Part shown: positions 1-5,445 of the stretch, piece by piece
Position numbering within the stretch: position 1 is the stretch's first letter
How the letters are laid out: every line of letters begins with the position of its first letter
Source of the DNA: Gp6-AA40 sp036802945
GTDB taxonomy: Bacteria; Acidobacteriota; Vicinamibacteria; Vicinamibacterales; UBA2999
Assembly: GCA_036802945.1 (NCBI GenBank)
Contig: DAIRVG010000243.1
Coordinates: forward strand, 1-6,752
Reading direction: 5' to 3'
DNA length: 6,752 nucleotides
Made by a program: the position numbers and the translations under genes
Notes under the pieces: generated by a model
Told to the model about the DNA's origin: nothing
Seen by the model: the letters and a program-made list of their open reading frames with translations, nothing else
Databases searched by the model: none

Positions 1-1863
1 CTCGGCACGCAGCACCACAGCCGAGTGACCGGGAATGCGCCAGCCGTTGTCGGACTCGATCTCCGGCGTGCCGGATCCCTCATAGTCGGGATGCTCGCTC
101 GACCAGCGCAGCTTCCACTTGTGCCCGTCCGGCGGCGCCACAAGGGGCTCGGGGAACGCCGGCGCATCGACATCGACACCCAGGTTCACGATCAGCAGGC
201 GCTCGTCTTCCGCGCGGGACGTGAAATATCGGATCGCGAACAACTCTGAGCCGAGCACCGCGCCGTCGATCGCAGTACCGTCCTGCGCGCGAAACGCCGC
301 GTCGGCCCGCCGCATCGCGAGGAGATCGCGGTGCAGGCGCACGAATGACTGGTTCGTCTGGCGCTCGTTCCAGTTCAACTTGCACCGCTCGAAGGTCGTC
401 GGATCGTGCGGCAGCGGCAGGCGCTGCTGCATTTTCGGCGACGCCAGGCTTGGAAACTGCTTGACGAACTCTGCACGTCCCTTCCTGACGGCCTCCGCGA
501 GCTCGGGCTTGTGATCGGCGAAATACAGGAACGGGCTCGTCGCACCGAATTCCTGCCCCTGGAACAGCATCGGCGTGGCCGGCATCAACAGCATCAACGC
601 CGTAATGGCCCGATAGCGGCCCGGGGAGGTGCGAAACCGCACCCGGCTGCCGTCGCCGGAGTTGGCGATCTGATCGTGGTTCTCGATGAACGTCACAAAG
701 GAACAGGCCGGTAAGGAATCGGTGCGGCTACCCCGCCGTTGCTTCTGCCACGCGTACCGCTGTCCCTGGAAGAGGTATCCGTACTTCGCGGCGGAAATGA
801 GCTCCTGAGGCGCGCCTCGATGGTCCGAATAGTAGGCCTCGCGCCGTCCTGTGAGGGCAACCACGGCACTGTGGTGAAAGTCGTCGTTCCACAGTGCGTC
901 CATTCCGAAACCGCCATCGGCGGTCGGATGAACCAGGCTGGCAAGCTGTCGTTCGTTTTCGGCCACCAGGATGATCGAGCGTCCGCGCGCAGCCGAGCGG
1001 GCCTTGCACCCGATTTCCGCGATGATGTGTGGCTCGGAACGATCGTGGATGTTCTGTGTCGCGTCGAGCCGAAGGCCGTCAAGGCGGAACTCGTCGATCC
1101 AGTACGCGGCGTTGGACACGAAGTACTCGCGTACGTGCTCGGACCGGGGTCCGTCGTAGTTCAGGCCATCCCCCCACTCGTTCGCATAGTGTTTGGCGAA
1201 GTAAGCGGACGCATATCGGCCGAAGACACAGCCATCCGGCCCGAGGTGGTTGTAAACGACATCGAGGATGACGCCCAGACCGGCCGCATGCGCACGATCG
1301 ATGAAGCTTCGAAAGTCATCGGGCGTGCCGTACAGATGTGTCGGAGCGTAGGGAAGTACGCCGTCGTACCCCCAACCGAACCGTCCCGGGAATTCCGAGA
1401 CCGGCATGAGCTCGATTGTCGTGATACCAGACTCGACAAGCAGCGGGAATTTCTCAGCCGCTGCGGCCCACGTGCCGTCCGGCGTAAACGTGCCCGGGTG
1501 CAGCTCGTACATCACCTGCCCGGGTAGCTCCACACCACGCCACGCGGTGTTCCACCAGCCGAACGTTGCCGGATCGACGACTTCAGACGGCCCGAACGGC
1601 CCGTCGGGTTGGTACCGCGACGCCGGATCGGCCAGCGGCTCATCGTCGAGCAGGTAGCGGTAACGGGTGCCCGCACTCGCATCGTCAACGAGCGCAGAGT
1701 AGTACCCGTGCTCTTCACGCTCGAGCGCGATGGTGCGGCGTTGCGCGCCGCGTTCGAGCTTCAAAGAAACGTTGCGAGGGTCGGGAGCCCAGACGCGGAA
1801 ATGTGTCGAACCGTCCGGCTGCGCCTCGGCGCCCACAGGCAATCGTCTACAGATGTCGCTCAT
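1..1863 (-). CDS. treZ: Malto-oligosyltrehalose trehalohydrolase, 3' end cut by window edge
   Basis: Cytosolic GH13 enzyme (EC 3.2.1.141) that cleaves the alpha-1,4 bond next to the trehalose end of maltooligosyl-trehalose, releasing trehalose; it acts after TreY. The 621 codons run to base 1 without a stop. The end (GHSAVVLRAE) looks like a TreZ C-terminus, so probably only a few residues are missing. In order: an N-terminal E-set/CBM48-like domain (about 8-95, beginning RRLPVGAEAQPDG, typical of TreZ), the alpha-amylase barrel, and a C-terminal beta domain (about 510 onward). All four GH13 regions are intact: DVVYNH (D201-H206), LRLDAT with nucleophile D267, VAENE with acid/base E302, and ENHDQ with D397. 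The start is fixed by an in-frame TAG directly before the ATG. No good Shine-Dalgarno is visible. treY is expected beyond the left edge, since these genes are usually adjacent, but this cannot be seen. Confidence 0.96.
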   Translation of the reverse strand, partial: MSDICRRLPVGAEAQPDGSTHFRVWAPDPRNVSLKLERGAQRRTIALEREEHGYYSALVDDASAGTRYRYLLDDEPLADPASRYQPDGPFGPSEVVDPATFGWWNTAWRGVELPGQVMYELHPGTFTPDGTWAAAAEKFPLLVESGITTIELMPVSEFPGRFGWGYDGVLPYAPTHLYGTPDDFRSFIDRAHAAGLGVILDVVYNHLGPDGCVFGRYASAYFAKHYANEWGDGLNYDGPRSEHVREYFVSNAAYWIDEFRLDGLRLDATQNIHDRSEPHIIAEIGCKARSAARGRSIILVAENERQLASLVHPTADGGFGMDALWNDDFHHSAVVALTGRREAYYSDHRGAPQELISAAKYGYLFQGQRYAWQKQRRGSRTDSLPACSFVTFIENHDQIANSGDGSRVRFRTSPGRYRAITALMLLMPATPMLFQGQEFGATSPFLYFADHKPELAEAVRKGRAEFVKQFPSLASPKMQQRLPLPHDPTTFERCKLNWNERQTNQSFVRLHRDLLAMRRADAAFRAQDGTAIDGAVLGSELFAIRYFTSRAEDERLLIVNLGVDVDAPAFPEPLVAPPDGHKWKLRWSSEHPDYEGSGTPEIESDNGWRIPGHSAVVLRAE

Positions 1864-1917
1864 CTATTTGGCCGGCGACTGCCGGTGCCCATGGCCGTGC
1901 AGGGATAATGCCGAACC
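1864..1917. promoter_or_regulatory. Short divergent treZ/truA intergenic region
   Basis: Only 54 bp separate the two divergent start codons, so the promoters must overlap each other or extend into the coding regions. On the plus strand GATAAT (1904-1909) resembles a -10 box but lies 8 nt before the truA ATG, and no convincing -35 sits at the right distance. The overlapping AGGGA (1901-1905) is a weak ribosome site 12 nt from the ATG. A small inverted repeat, CCGGC-GACT-GCCGG-type, lies at 1872-1885. These are visible motifs only; their function is a guess. Confidence 0.3.
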
Positions 1918-2700
1918 ATGCGGTTCAAGCTCACCATTGAGTACGCCGGGACCCGTTACAGCGGCTGGCAGATACAGACAAACGCCCGGACGGTGCAGGG
2001 CGAGCTCGAGCGCGCAATACATGAGTCGACAGGTATCCGGGACTTCGAGCTGTATGCATCCGGCCGGACCGATGCGGGCGTGCATGCGCTTGGGCAGGTC
2101 GCTCACCTCGACATCGACGCGACGGTACAGGGCGAGCTGCTACGGCGTCGAATCAATGACATCCTCCCTTCAGATATCAATATCCTCCGGGTCGAAAAGG
2201 TGCGCCATAAATTCCATGCGCGCCACGACGCGATCGCGCGCAGCTACATCTACCACGTCGCCCGTCGCCGGACGGCGTTCGCCAAACAGTTCGTCTGGTG
2301 GGTAAAGGACCATCTCGATGTCGAGCGGATGCGCGCCGCGGCCGCCCGATTCACAGGCCTTCACGACTTTCAATCCTTCACGGATGACGACCCTGACGAG
2401 AAATCAACACAGGTACTCGTGGAAGTCATGGAGATTCACGAGGACGGCGATCTGATGCTGATTCACGTCGAGGGATCGCATTTTCTCTGGAAGATGGTGA
2501 GGCGGCTCGTCGGCGTACTGGTCGAGATTGGCCGCGGCGGATTGTCTGAGACGGATGCCCTTGCGATGTTGAGCGAACGGTCCGAACTGCCGGCGCGGCT
2601 CACGGCTCCGGAATCAGGCCTTTTTCTTGAACGCGTCTATTACGAAGGGGACGCACGGGACACGCCGGTTCAGTCGCCTGTCGTCATCGCGCGCGCGTGA
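1918..2700 (+). CDS. truA: tRNA pseudouridine(38-40) synthase TruA
   Basis: Cytosolic enzyme that isomerises uridine to pseudouridine at positions 38-40 of the tRNA anticodon arm (EC 5.4.99.12). The 260-residue length is normal for the family. The N-terminus (MRFKLTIEYAGTRYSGWQ) is the canonical first strand, which supports this start. The catalytic aspartate is D52 in GRTDAGVHA. The conserved tyrosine is Y110 in FHARHDAIARSYIY. The second half carries the GSHFLWKMVRRLVG signature (about 186-199) that closes the active-site cleft. No frameshift or missing core motif is visible. The gene is divergent from treZ and convergent with the exported-protein unit at 2914-5019, so it looks like a stand-alone unit. 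The ribosome site is weak. Confidence 0.97.
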   Translation: MRFKLTIEYAGTRYSGWQIQTNARTVQGELERAIHESTGIRDFELYASGRTDAGVHALGQVAHLDIDATVQGELLRRRINDILPSDINILRVEKVRHKFHARHDAIARSYIYHVARRRTAFAKQFVWWVKDHLDVERMRAAAARFTGLHDFQSFTDDDPDEKSTQVLVEVMEIHEDGDLMLIHVEGSHFLWKMVRRLVGVLVEIGRGGLSETDALAMLSERSELPARLTAPESGLFLERVYYEGDARDTPVQSPVVIARA

Positions 2701-2712
2701 ATCTTACTGCCA

Positions 2713-2895
2713 CGTACCACCGAGAGACCGCCTTGGCCGCTGTGAGATGCGACATGTCCAAAGCAAAACCGTAGTTAGGCCGAAGGCCGACTAGCTTCGT
2801 CGCTCGGCGGCGGAGCTCGGTTGCTTCGGACCAAGCCGGTTTTGCGGAGGACATGCCGCGGCTCACAGCGGCCAAAGCGATGCCTCGGTGGCACG
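2713..2895. repeat. 183-bp imperfect palindrome between convergent genes
   Basis: This sequence can fold on itself along almost its whole length around base 2804-2805. Paired blocks, from outside in, are 2717-2724 with 2884-2891 (8/8), 2729-2746 with 2862-2879 (17/18), 2753-2759 with 2849-2855 (7/7), 2763-2771 with 2837-2845 (9/9), 2780-2785 with 2824-2829 (6/6) and 2793-2803 with 2807-2817 (11 pairs including G-U). The blocks are separated by symmetrical internal loops. The element nearly fills the gap between the truA stop (2700) and the stop of the opposite-strand DinB gene (2914). It could be a palindromic interspersed repeat or MITE-like element, or a bidirectional transcription terminator. 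There is no U-tract after either arm. Copy number elsewhere in the genome is unknown. Confidence 0.85.
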
Positions 2896-2913
2896 CGGGG
2901 ACCTTCGAACTTA

Positions 2914-3516
2914 CTAAGGGGCCGCACTCGCGGGCGGCGTCACGCCGTTCAGCCGGAGGTAGACGACCATCTGGCCGTAGATGTCCTCGGTGTGGATCAG
3001 CGAAAAGTAAATGATGCGCACGCGGCTGGCCGTCGGCCCCATGAATCGCGGCGCCATCACGCGTTCGAGCAGTTGCTGGTCGTTGAACTCCTTGACCAGA
3101 GCCTCGCCGTAGTCGAACGACTGCTGCAAGGCCGTCATCACGTCAGCCTTCTGGCGCGCCTGCATGTTGATCATCGGCGCCGGCGTCTTGCCACCGAGCG
3201 CGCGAAAGAGGCCCGTATTGACCTGCACGATGTGCATCACCCGCTCGCCGAACGTCTGCTGCGGAGGCGTCGGCTTCGCGTCGAAATGATCCGCCGGCAT
3301 GGCGTTGGCGGCTTTGATCATCAGATCCTTCTGGGCCGCCCAGTCCGCCTGAATGTCTCCGGCCAGCGACGTGCTGGCGGCCGGCGCCGGCATGTTTCCG
3401 CCGCGAGCCGGCATGTTCTGGCGGCCGCCGCCCTGTTCGCCCTGGGCAAACGGCGTCGAGACAAGGGTCAGCGCAAGGGCTGACGAAATAAACAGATGCA
3501 CACGCGCTGATCTCAT
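2914..3516 (-). CDS. Exported DinB-family protein
   Basis: A 200-residue protein. An N-terminal signal peptide (about 1-24, hydrophobic SSALALTLVSTPFAQ) is followed by a Gly/Met/Pro-rich linker (about 25-50) and a DinB-like four-helix domain (about 55-195). DinB proteins are usually cytosolic metal-binding proteins, some of them thiol transferases, so periplasmic location is notable. Visible ligand candidates are H95 (RVMHIV) and H175 (LIHTEDIYGQ). The second His usually found in the last helix, as in HxxxHYGN-type relatives, appears to be I179, with D178 beside it. The C-terminus VVYLRLNGVTPP is typical of the family. The start is ATG 3516 because GGAGG (3521-3525) lies just upstream; a longer reading from GTG at 3546 would place that ribosome site inside the gene. 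It is the last gene of a three-gene unit, 50 bp after the cupredoxin gene. The substrate is unknown. Confidence 0.82.
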   Translation of the reverse strand: MRSARVHLFISSALALTLVSTPFAQGEQGGGRQNMPARGGNMPAPAASTSLAGDIQADWAAQKDLMIKAANAMPADHFDAKPTPPQQTFGERVMHIVQVNTGLFRALGGKTPAPMINMQARQKADVMTALQQSFDYGEALVKEFNDQQLLERVMAPRFMGPTASRVRIIYFSLIHTEDIYGQMVVYLRLNGVTPPASAAP

Positions 3517-3520
3517 TGAG

Positions 3521-3525
3521 CCTCC
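3521..3525 (-). promoter_or_regulatory. Ribosome binding site GGAGG of the DinB gene
   Basis: On the minus strand GGAGG is followed by CTCA and the ATG at 3516, a spacing of 4 nt. It decides the start against the longer GTG reading at 3546. Confidence 0.8.
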
Positions 3526-3546
3526 ATCGGAAGGTAAGCGTAACAC

Positions 3547-3565
3547 GCGGACCCAAAGGGTCCGC
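3547..3565 (-). terminator. Perfect intra-operon hairpin after the cupredoxin stop codon
   Basis: GCGGACCC (3547-3554) and GGGTCCGC (3558-3565) are perfect reverse complements separated by 3 nt. On the minus strand the stem begins one base after the TGA of the cupredoxin gene (3567-3569) and ends 21 nt before the DinB ribosome site. No U-run follows the stem, so it is not a classical intrinsic terminator. It may partly terminate transcription or protect the 3' end of the cytochrome-cupredoxin message, lowering DinB expression relative to those genes. That role is inferred. Confidence 0.5.
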
Positions 3566-3566
3566 T

Positions 3567-4376
3567 TCAGCGAGAGGTGATGATCCTGACCGCCTCTACA
3601 TCAGCCGGAACGATCAGCTCGCGCACGGCGCCGGCGGCGGGCTTCTGCCCCGGCATGTAGGTGAAGTCGACCGTCGTCATCTTGCCCGCCTGCACGTCAA
3701 CCGTCTGCGTCTGCAGTCCCATCGCCTCGTGCCACACGCGGATGGTCTGCTTCCCCGCTGGAACATTCGCGATCGTGAACGAACCGTCGGTTCCCGTTAC
3801 CGCAAAATAGGGGTTGTCGACGATGCCCACGTAGCTGTTCATCCAGGCGTGGAAGTCGCACTTGATGTGAAGCATCTCAACGCCTTTCAGCTTGTACTCG
3901 AACACCATCCCGGGAGTTGGCTGGCTCGTGTTGAAATCGTTCCTCGCCATCGACAGCGAATGCACGTTGTGCCCGGTGATATCGCCGTTCTTGACCTGAA
4001 GCATCTGGCCGGTACGCGCGCCGACGACACGCGGCACATATATGCAGTCCTTCTGATCGATCACGACGGGCGTCGTGGAGGGCGGCGCATTCGGAAATGA
4101 ACCGTCAACGTTGACGAAGACGTTTGCCATCCCGCCGTCAGCGGCAACGACGAACGTCTGCGCGGTGGGACGCTTACCGACGTACAGCTTGTTGCACCTT
4201 GGATCGGCGCCCATCCGCATGACTGGATTGACCGGAGTCGGCCCCTTGTACCGCACGTGGCCGACAATCGTTCCTCCCGTCCCTGCCTGTCCTGCGACCG
4301 GCATCGTGCTCACGCCAAGCGCGATCAGCACGGCGGCCCCGGCCGCCGTGAATGAAAACAGCATGCGGCGATTCAT
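3567..4376 (-). CDS. Exported cupredoxin-like protein with carboxypeptidase regulatory-like domain
   Basis: A 269-residue protein: signal peptide (about 1-30, ending near PVAGQA), a short beta region (about 34-55), a cupredoxin-like domain (about 56-190), and a carboxypeptidase-regulatory-like beta-sandwich (about 190-242, FAVTGTDGSFTIANVPAG). Type I copper ligands are visible: a His in GHNVHS (H136 or H139), then C173, H176 and M179 in CDFHAWM, which match the Cys-His-Met loop of blue copper proteins. C61 and C111 could form a disulfide. The likely role is periplasmic electron transfer, with the C-terminal sandwich perhaps mediating contacts; this is inference. The start is ATG 4376, 5 nt after GGAGG (4382-4386); a longer in-frame reading to 4484 adds an Arg-rich stretch that overlaps the cytochrome gene and is not believable. 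Only 16 bp separate it from the upstream cytochrome c gene. Its redox partner may be that cytochrome. Confidence 0.85.
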   Translation of the reverse strand: MNRRMLFSFTAAGAAVLIALGVSTMPVAGQAGTGGTIVGHVRYKGPTPVNPVMRMGADPRCNKLYVGKRPTAQTFVVAADGGMANVFVNVDGSFPNAPPSTTPVVIDQKDCIYVPRVVGARTGQMLQVKNGDITGHNVHSLSMARNDFNTSQPTPGMVFEYKLKGVEMLHIKCDFHAWMNSYVGIVDNPYFAVTGTDGSFTIANVPAGKQTIRVWHEAMGLQTQTVDVQAGKMTTVDFTYMPGQKPAAGAVRELIVPADVEAVRIITSR

Positions 4377-4381
4377 GGGAA

Positions 4382-4386
4382 CCTCC
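4382..4386 (-). promoter_or_regulatory. Ribosome binding site GGAGG of the cupredoxin gene
   Basis: The minus strand reads GGGAGG, then TTCCC, then the ATG at 4376. It lies in the 16-bp gap after the cytochrome stop and decides the start. Confidence 0.8.
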
Positions 4387-4392
4387 CTTGCC

Positions 4393-5019
4393 CTACGGCT
4401 TCGGCGCCGGCTTGGGTTTGAACGTGCCGAGAACCTTCCCCACATTCCCTTCCGGATCGTCTTCGACGAGCTGGTATTTCTCATGACACTCGTCGCACGC
4501 CACGTCTATCCGCTCGCCGGCGCTGCTCATGCCATCGACATCGTGTTTCCGCGCGGCGACCATCGCGACGTTGCCCGCCTCGACCATCTCGCGGACCTTC
4601 TCAGAGAAATCCTTCTGGTACTGCATAGGAATTCTGCCACCCAGGCAGCGCTCGCGTCCGGGCAACAACAGCAGATTTGCCGCCTCGGTCAGCATGACCG
4701 CATTGGCATATACGGCATTCCACTCATCGTCAGTCTGCGGCTTGTACTCGTGCACGCCCGTCGCGTCGGTCACCGTTGCTACTGAACCGAACACGGCCGT
4801 CGAGGACGGCACGACCAGCGAATTCATGATGTCCTTCATTCTTGCCTTCGGGGACATTCCGACGAGCGGAACCTTTCCCGGGTTCGCGATGGGCGGCCCC
4901 GCCAACGCACAGGGAGCCGGGGGCGGGGTCGCCGCCGGCGCCGGCTGCTGCGCAGCCGCGACGCCGCCCAGGACGAGCGCAAGAGCTGTGATAAAAAGCC
5001 AGTGGAATGTCCGCATCAT
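4393..5019 (-). CDS. Exported c-type cytochrome, class II (c'/c556-like)
   Basis: A 208-residue protein with a signal peptide (about 1-24, FITALALVLGGVAAAQQ), a Pro/Ala-rich linker (about 25-45), then a helical domain. A single haem attachment motif, CDECH (C175, C178, H179), lies near the C-terminus. This position, with the preceding helices rich in charged and Ala residues, is typical of class II cytochromes c (four-helix bundle) rather than class I, where CxxCH is near the N-terminus. M61 or M65 (ARMKDIMNSL) could be the sixth haem ligand, as in cytochrome c556; this is inferred. ATG codons stand at both 5019 and 5016; GGAGG (5024-5028) is 4 nt from the first and 7 nt from the second, so the start may be one residue shorter. 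It is the first gene of the three-gene minus-strand unit. The likely role is periplasmic electron transfer, possibly with the copper protein encoded next. Confidence 0.87.
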   Translation of the reverse strand: MMRTFHWLFITALALVLGGVAAAQQPAPAATPPPAPCALAGPPIANPGKVPLVGMSPKARMKDIMNSLVVPSSTAVFGSVATVTDATGVHEYKPQTDDEWNAVYANAVMLTEAANLLLLPGRERCLGGRIPMQYQKDFSEKVREMVEAGNVAMVAARKHDVDGMSSAGERIDVACDECHEKYQLVEDDPEGNVGKVLGTFKPKPAPKP

Positions 5020-5023
5020 GTGA

Positions 5024-5028
5024 CCTCC
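5024..5028 (-). promoter_or_regulatory. Ribosome binding site GGAGG of the cytochrome c gene
   Basis: The minus strand reads TTGGAGGTCAC followed by ATGATG. It supports initiation at 5019 or 5016 without deciding between them. Confidence 0.8.
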
Positions 5029-5046
5029 AAGAAGACGCGCGAATAG

Positions 5047-5180
5047 AAATAGGAGCCCAGCTTATCTTAACCACAGCACAGAAACAGCGAACCTGAAGAC
5101 TTCCTGAACTTGGCTTCAGACAACACTGCGGCTGCTAATCAATTACGGGAGGTGCAGGCTTTTCGTTCACGCTCCTATTT
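5047..5180. repeat. Perfect 10-bp inverted repeat bracketing 134 bp
   Basis: AAATAGGAGC (5047-5056) is the exact reverse complement of GCTCCTATTT (5171-5180). The bracketed stretch contains the candidate -10 of the cytochrome unit and the GAAG/CTTC cluster. The arms could be distant operator half-sites or the ends of a tiny mobile element. No matching flanking duplication is visible, so a mobile origin is not supported. Confidence 0.45.
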
Positions 5181-5190
5181 TGAGAGACGG

Positions 5191-5255
5191 GCCACGGAGG
5201 CACTGAGACACGGAGTTCTTAACGTGTTTTCTCCGTGACTCCGTGTCTCCGTGGC
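5191..5255. repeat. 25-bp-arm hairpin built from CTCCGTG iterons
   Basis: The arms 5191-5215 and 5231-5255 are reverse complements at 22 of 25 positions, with a 15-nt AT-rich loop. The right arm contains CTCCGTG three times exactly with a period of 8 (5231, 5239, 5247). The left arm carries CACGGAG, CACTGAG and CACGGAG with the same period (5193, 5201, 5209). It lies between two divergent genes. It could be a dispersed repeat element, a protein-binding array or a structured RNA leader; the sequence does not decide. Confidence 0.85.
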
Positions 5256-5445
5256 TTGGCGTACTTTAGGACTGACATCCGGCCGCGCGTAGTGCCCCAC
5301 CACCTTTCGCGGCGTTGGTTGTCAGCTCACGAACCTTGGCCAGCGTTGCTTTTGGTTCGAAACACCACGGACGAGCTCTGCACGACAGCGACTTTGAATG
5401 GGCTCGACATTCTCGGAAACCGCGAGCAGTATTAGGCGTAAAGCT

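Larger units (their letters stand above)
5020..5445. other. Divergent intergenic region, 426 bp, rich in inverted repeats
   Basis: No convincing gene is present; the frames crossing it have no recognisable family and lack ribosome sites. It must hold the promoters of the cytochrome unit (minus) and of the OB/decarboxylase-like gene (plus). On the minus strand TAAGAT (5064-5069) is a weak -10 candidate about 45 nt upstream of the cytochrome ATG, with only a poor -35 near 5086-5091. Structures seen are a 10-bp inverted repeat at 5047-5056/5171-5180, a cluster of GAAG/CTTC half-sites at 5093-5119, and a large hairpin at 5191-5255. The stretch 5256-5440 shows nothing clear beyond a 6-bp inverted repeat (CGAACC at 5330, GGTTCG at 5354). 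No tRNA or riboswitch was recognised. Confidence 0.6.

Noticed and set aside
739..1527. Long plus-strand open frame (262 residues) opposite treZ
   Set aside because: It lies antisense to the GH13 core, where all catalytic motifs are intact on the minus strand. It has no ribosome site and no recognisable domain.
1730..2305. Plus-strand frame spanning the treZ 5' end and truA start
   Set aside because: It overlaps both well-supported genes in another frame, and its product is a low-complexity Ser/Arg sequence.
2684..2875. 63-residue minus-strand frame inside the palindrome
   Set aside because: It is a translation of the hairpin arms and the end of truA, without a ribosome site or known family.
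2713..2895. Integron attC site or CRISPR array
   Set aside because: No attC core ends, no integrase and no cassette structure are visible. There are no evenly spaced direct repeats with unique spacers.
2821..3483. 220-residue plus-strand frame opposite the DinB gene
   Set aside because: The product is His/Arg-rich and typical of antisense shadows in GC-rich DNA. The minus strand has a signal peptide, a domain and a ribosome site.
4075..4785. 236-residue plus-strand frame opposite the cupredoxin and cytochrome genes
   Set aside because: It spans the junction of two convincing minus-strand genes and shows no domain.
5330..5359. CGAACC/GGTTCG inverted repeat as part of a tRNA
   Set aside because: No cloverleaf, acceptor stem or T-loop of the right spacing can be drawn around it.
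5404..5435. TCGACA ... TATTAG as a promoter for the 5446 gene
   Set aside because: The spacer is 20 bp and the implied transcript start would be only a few bases before the ATG, so the match is probably chance.
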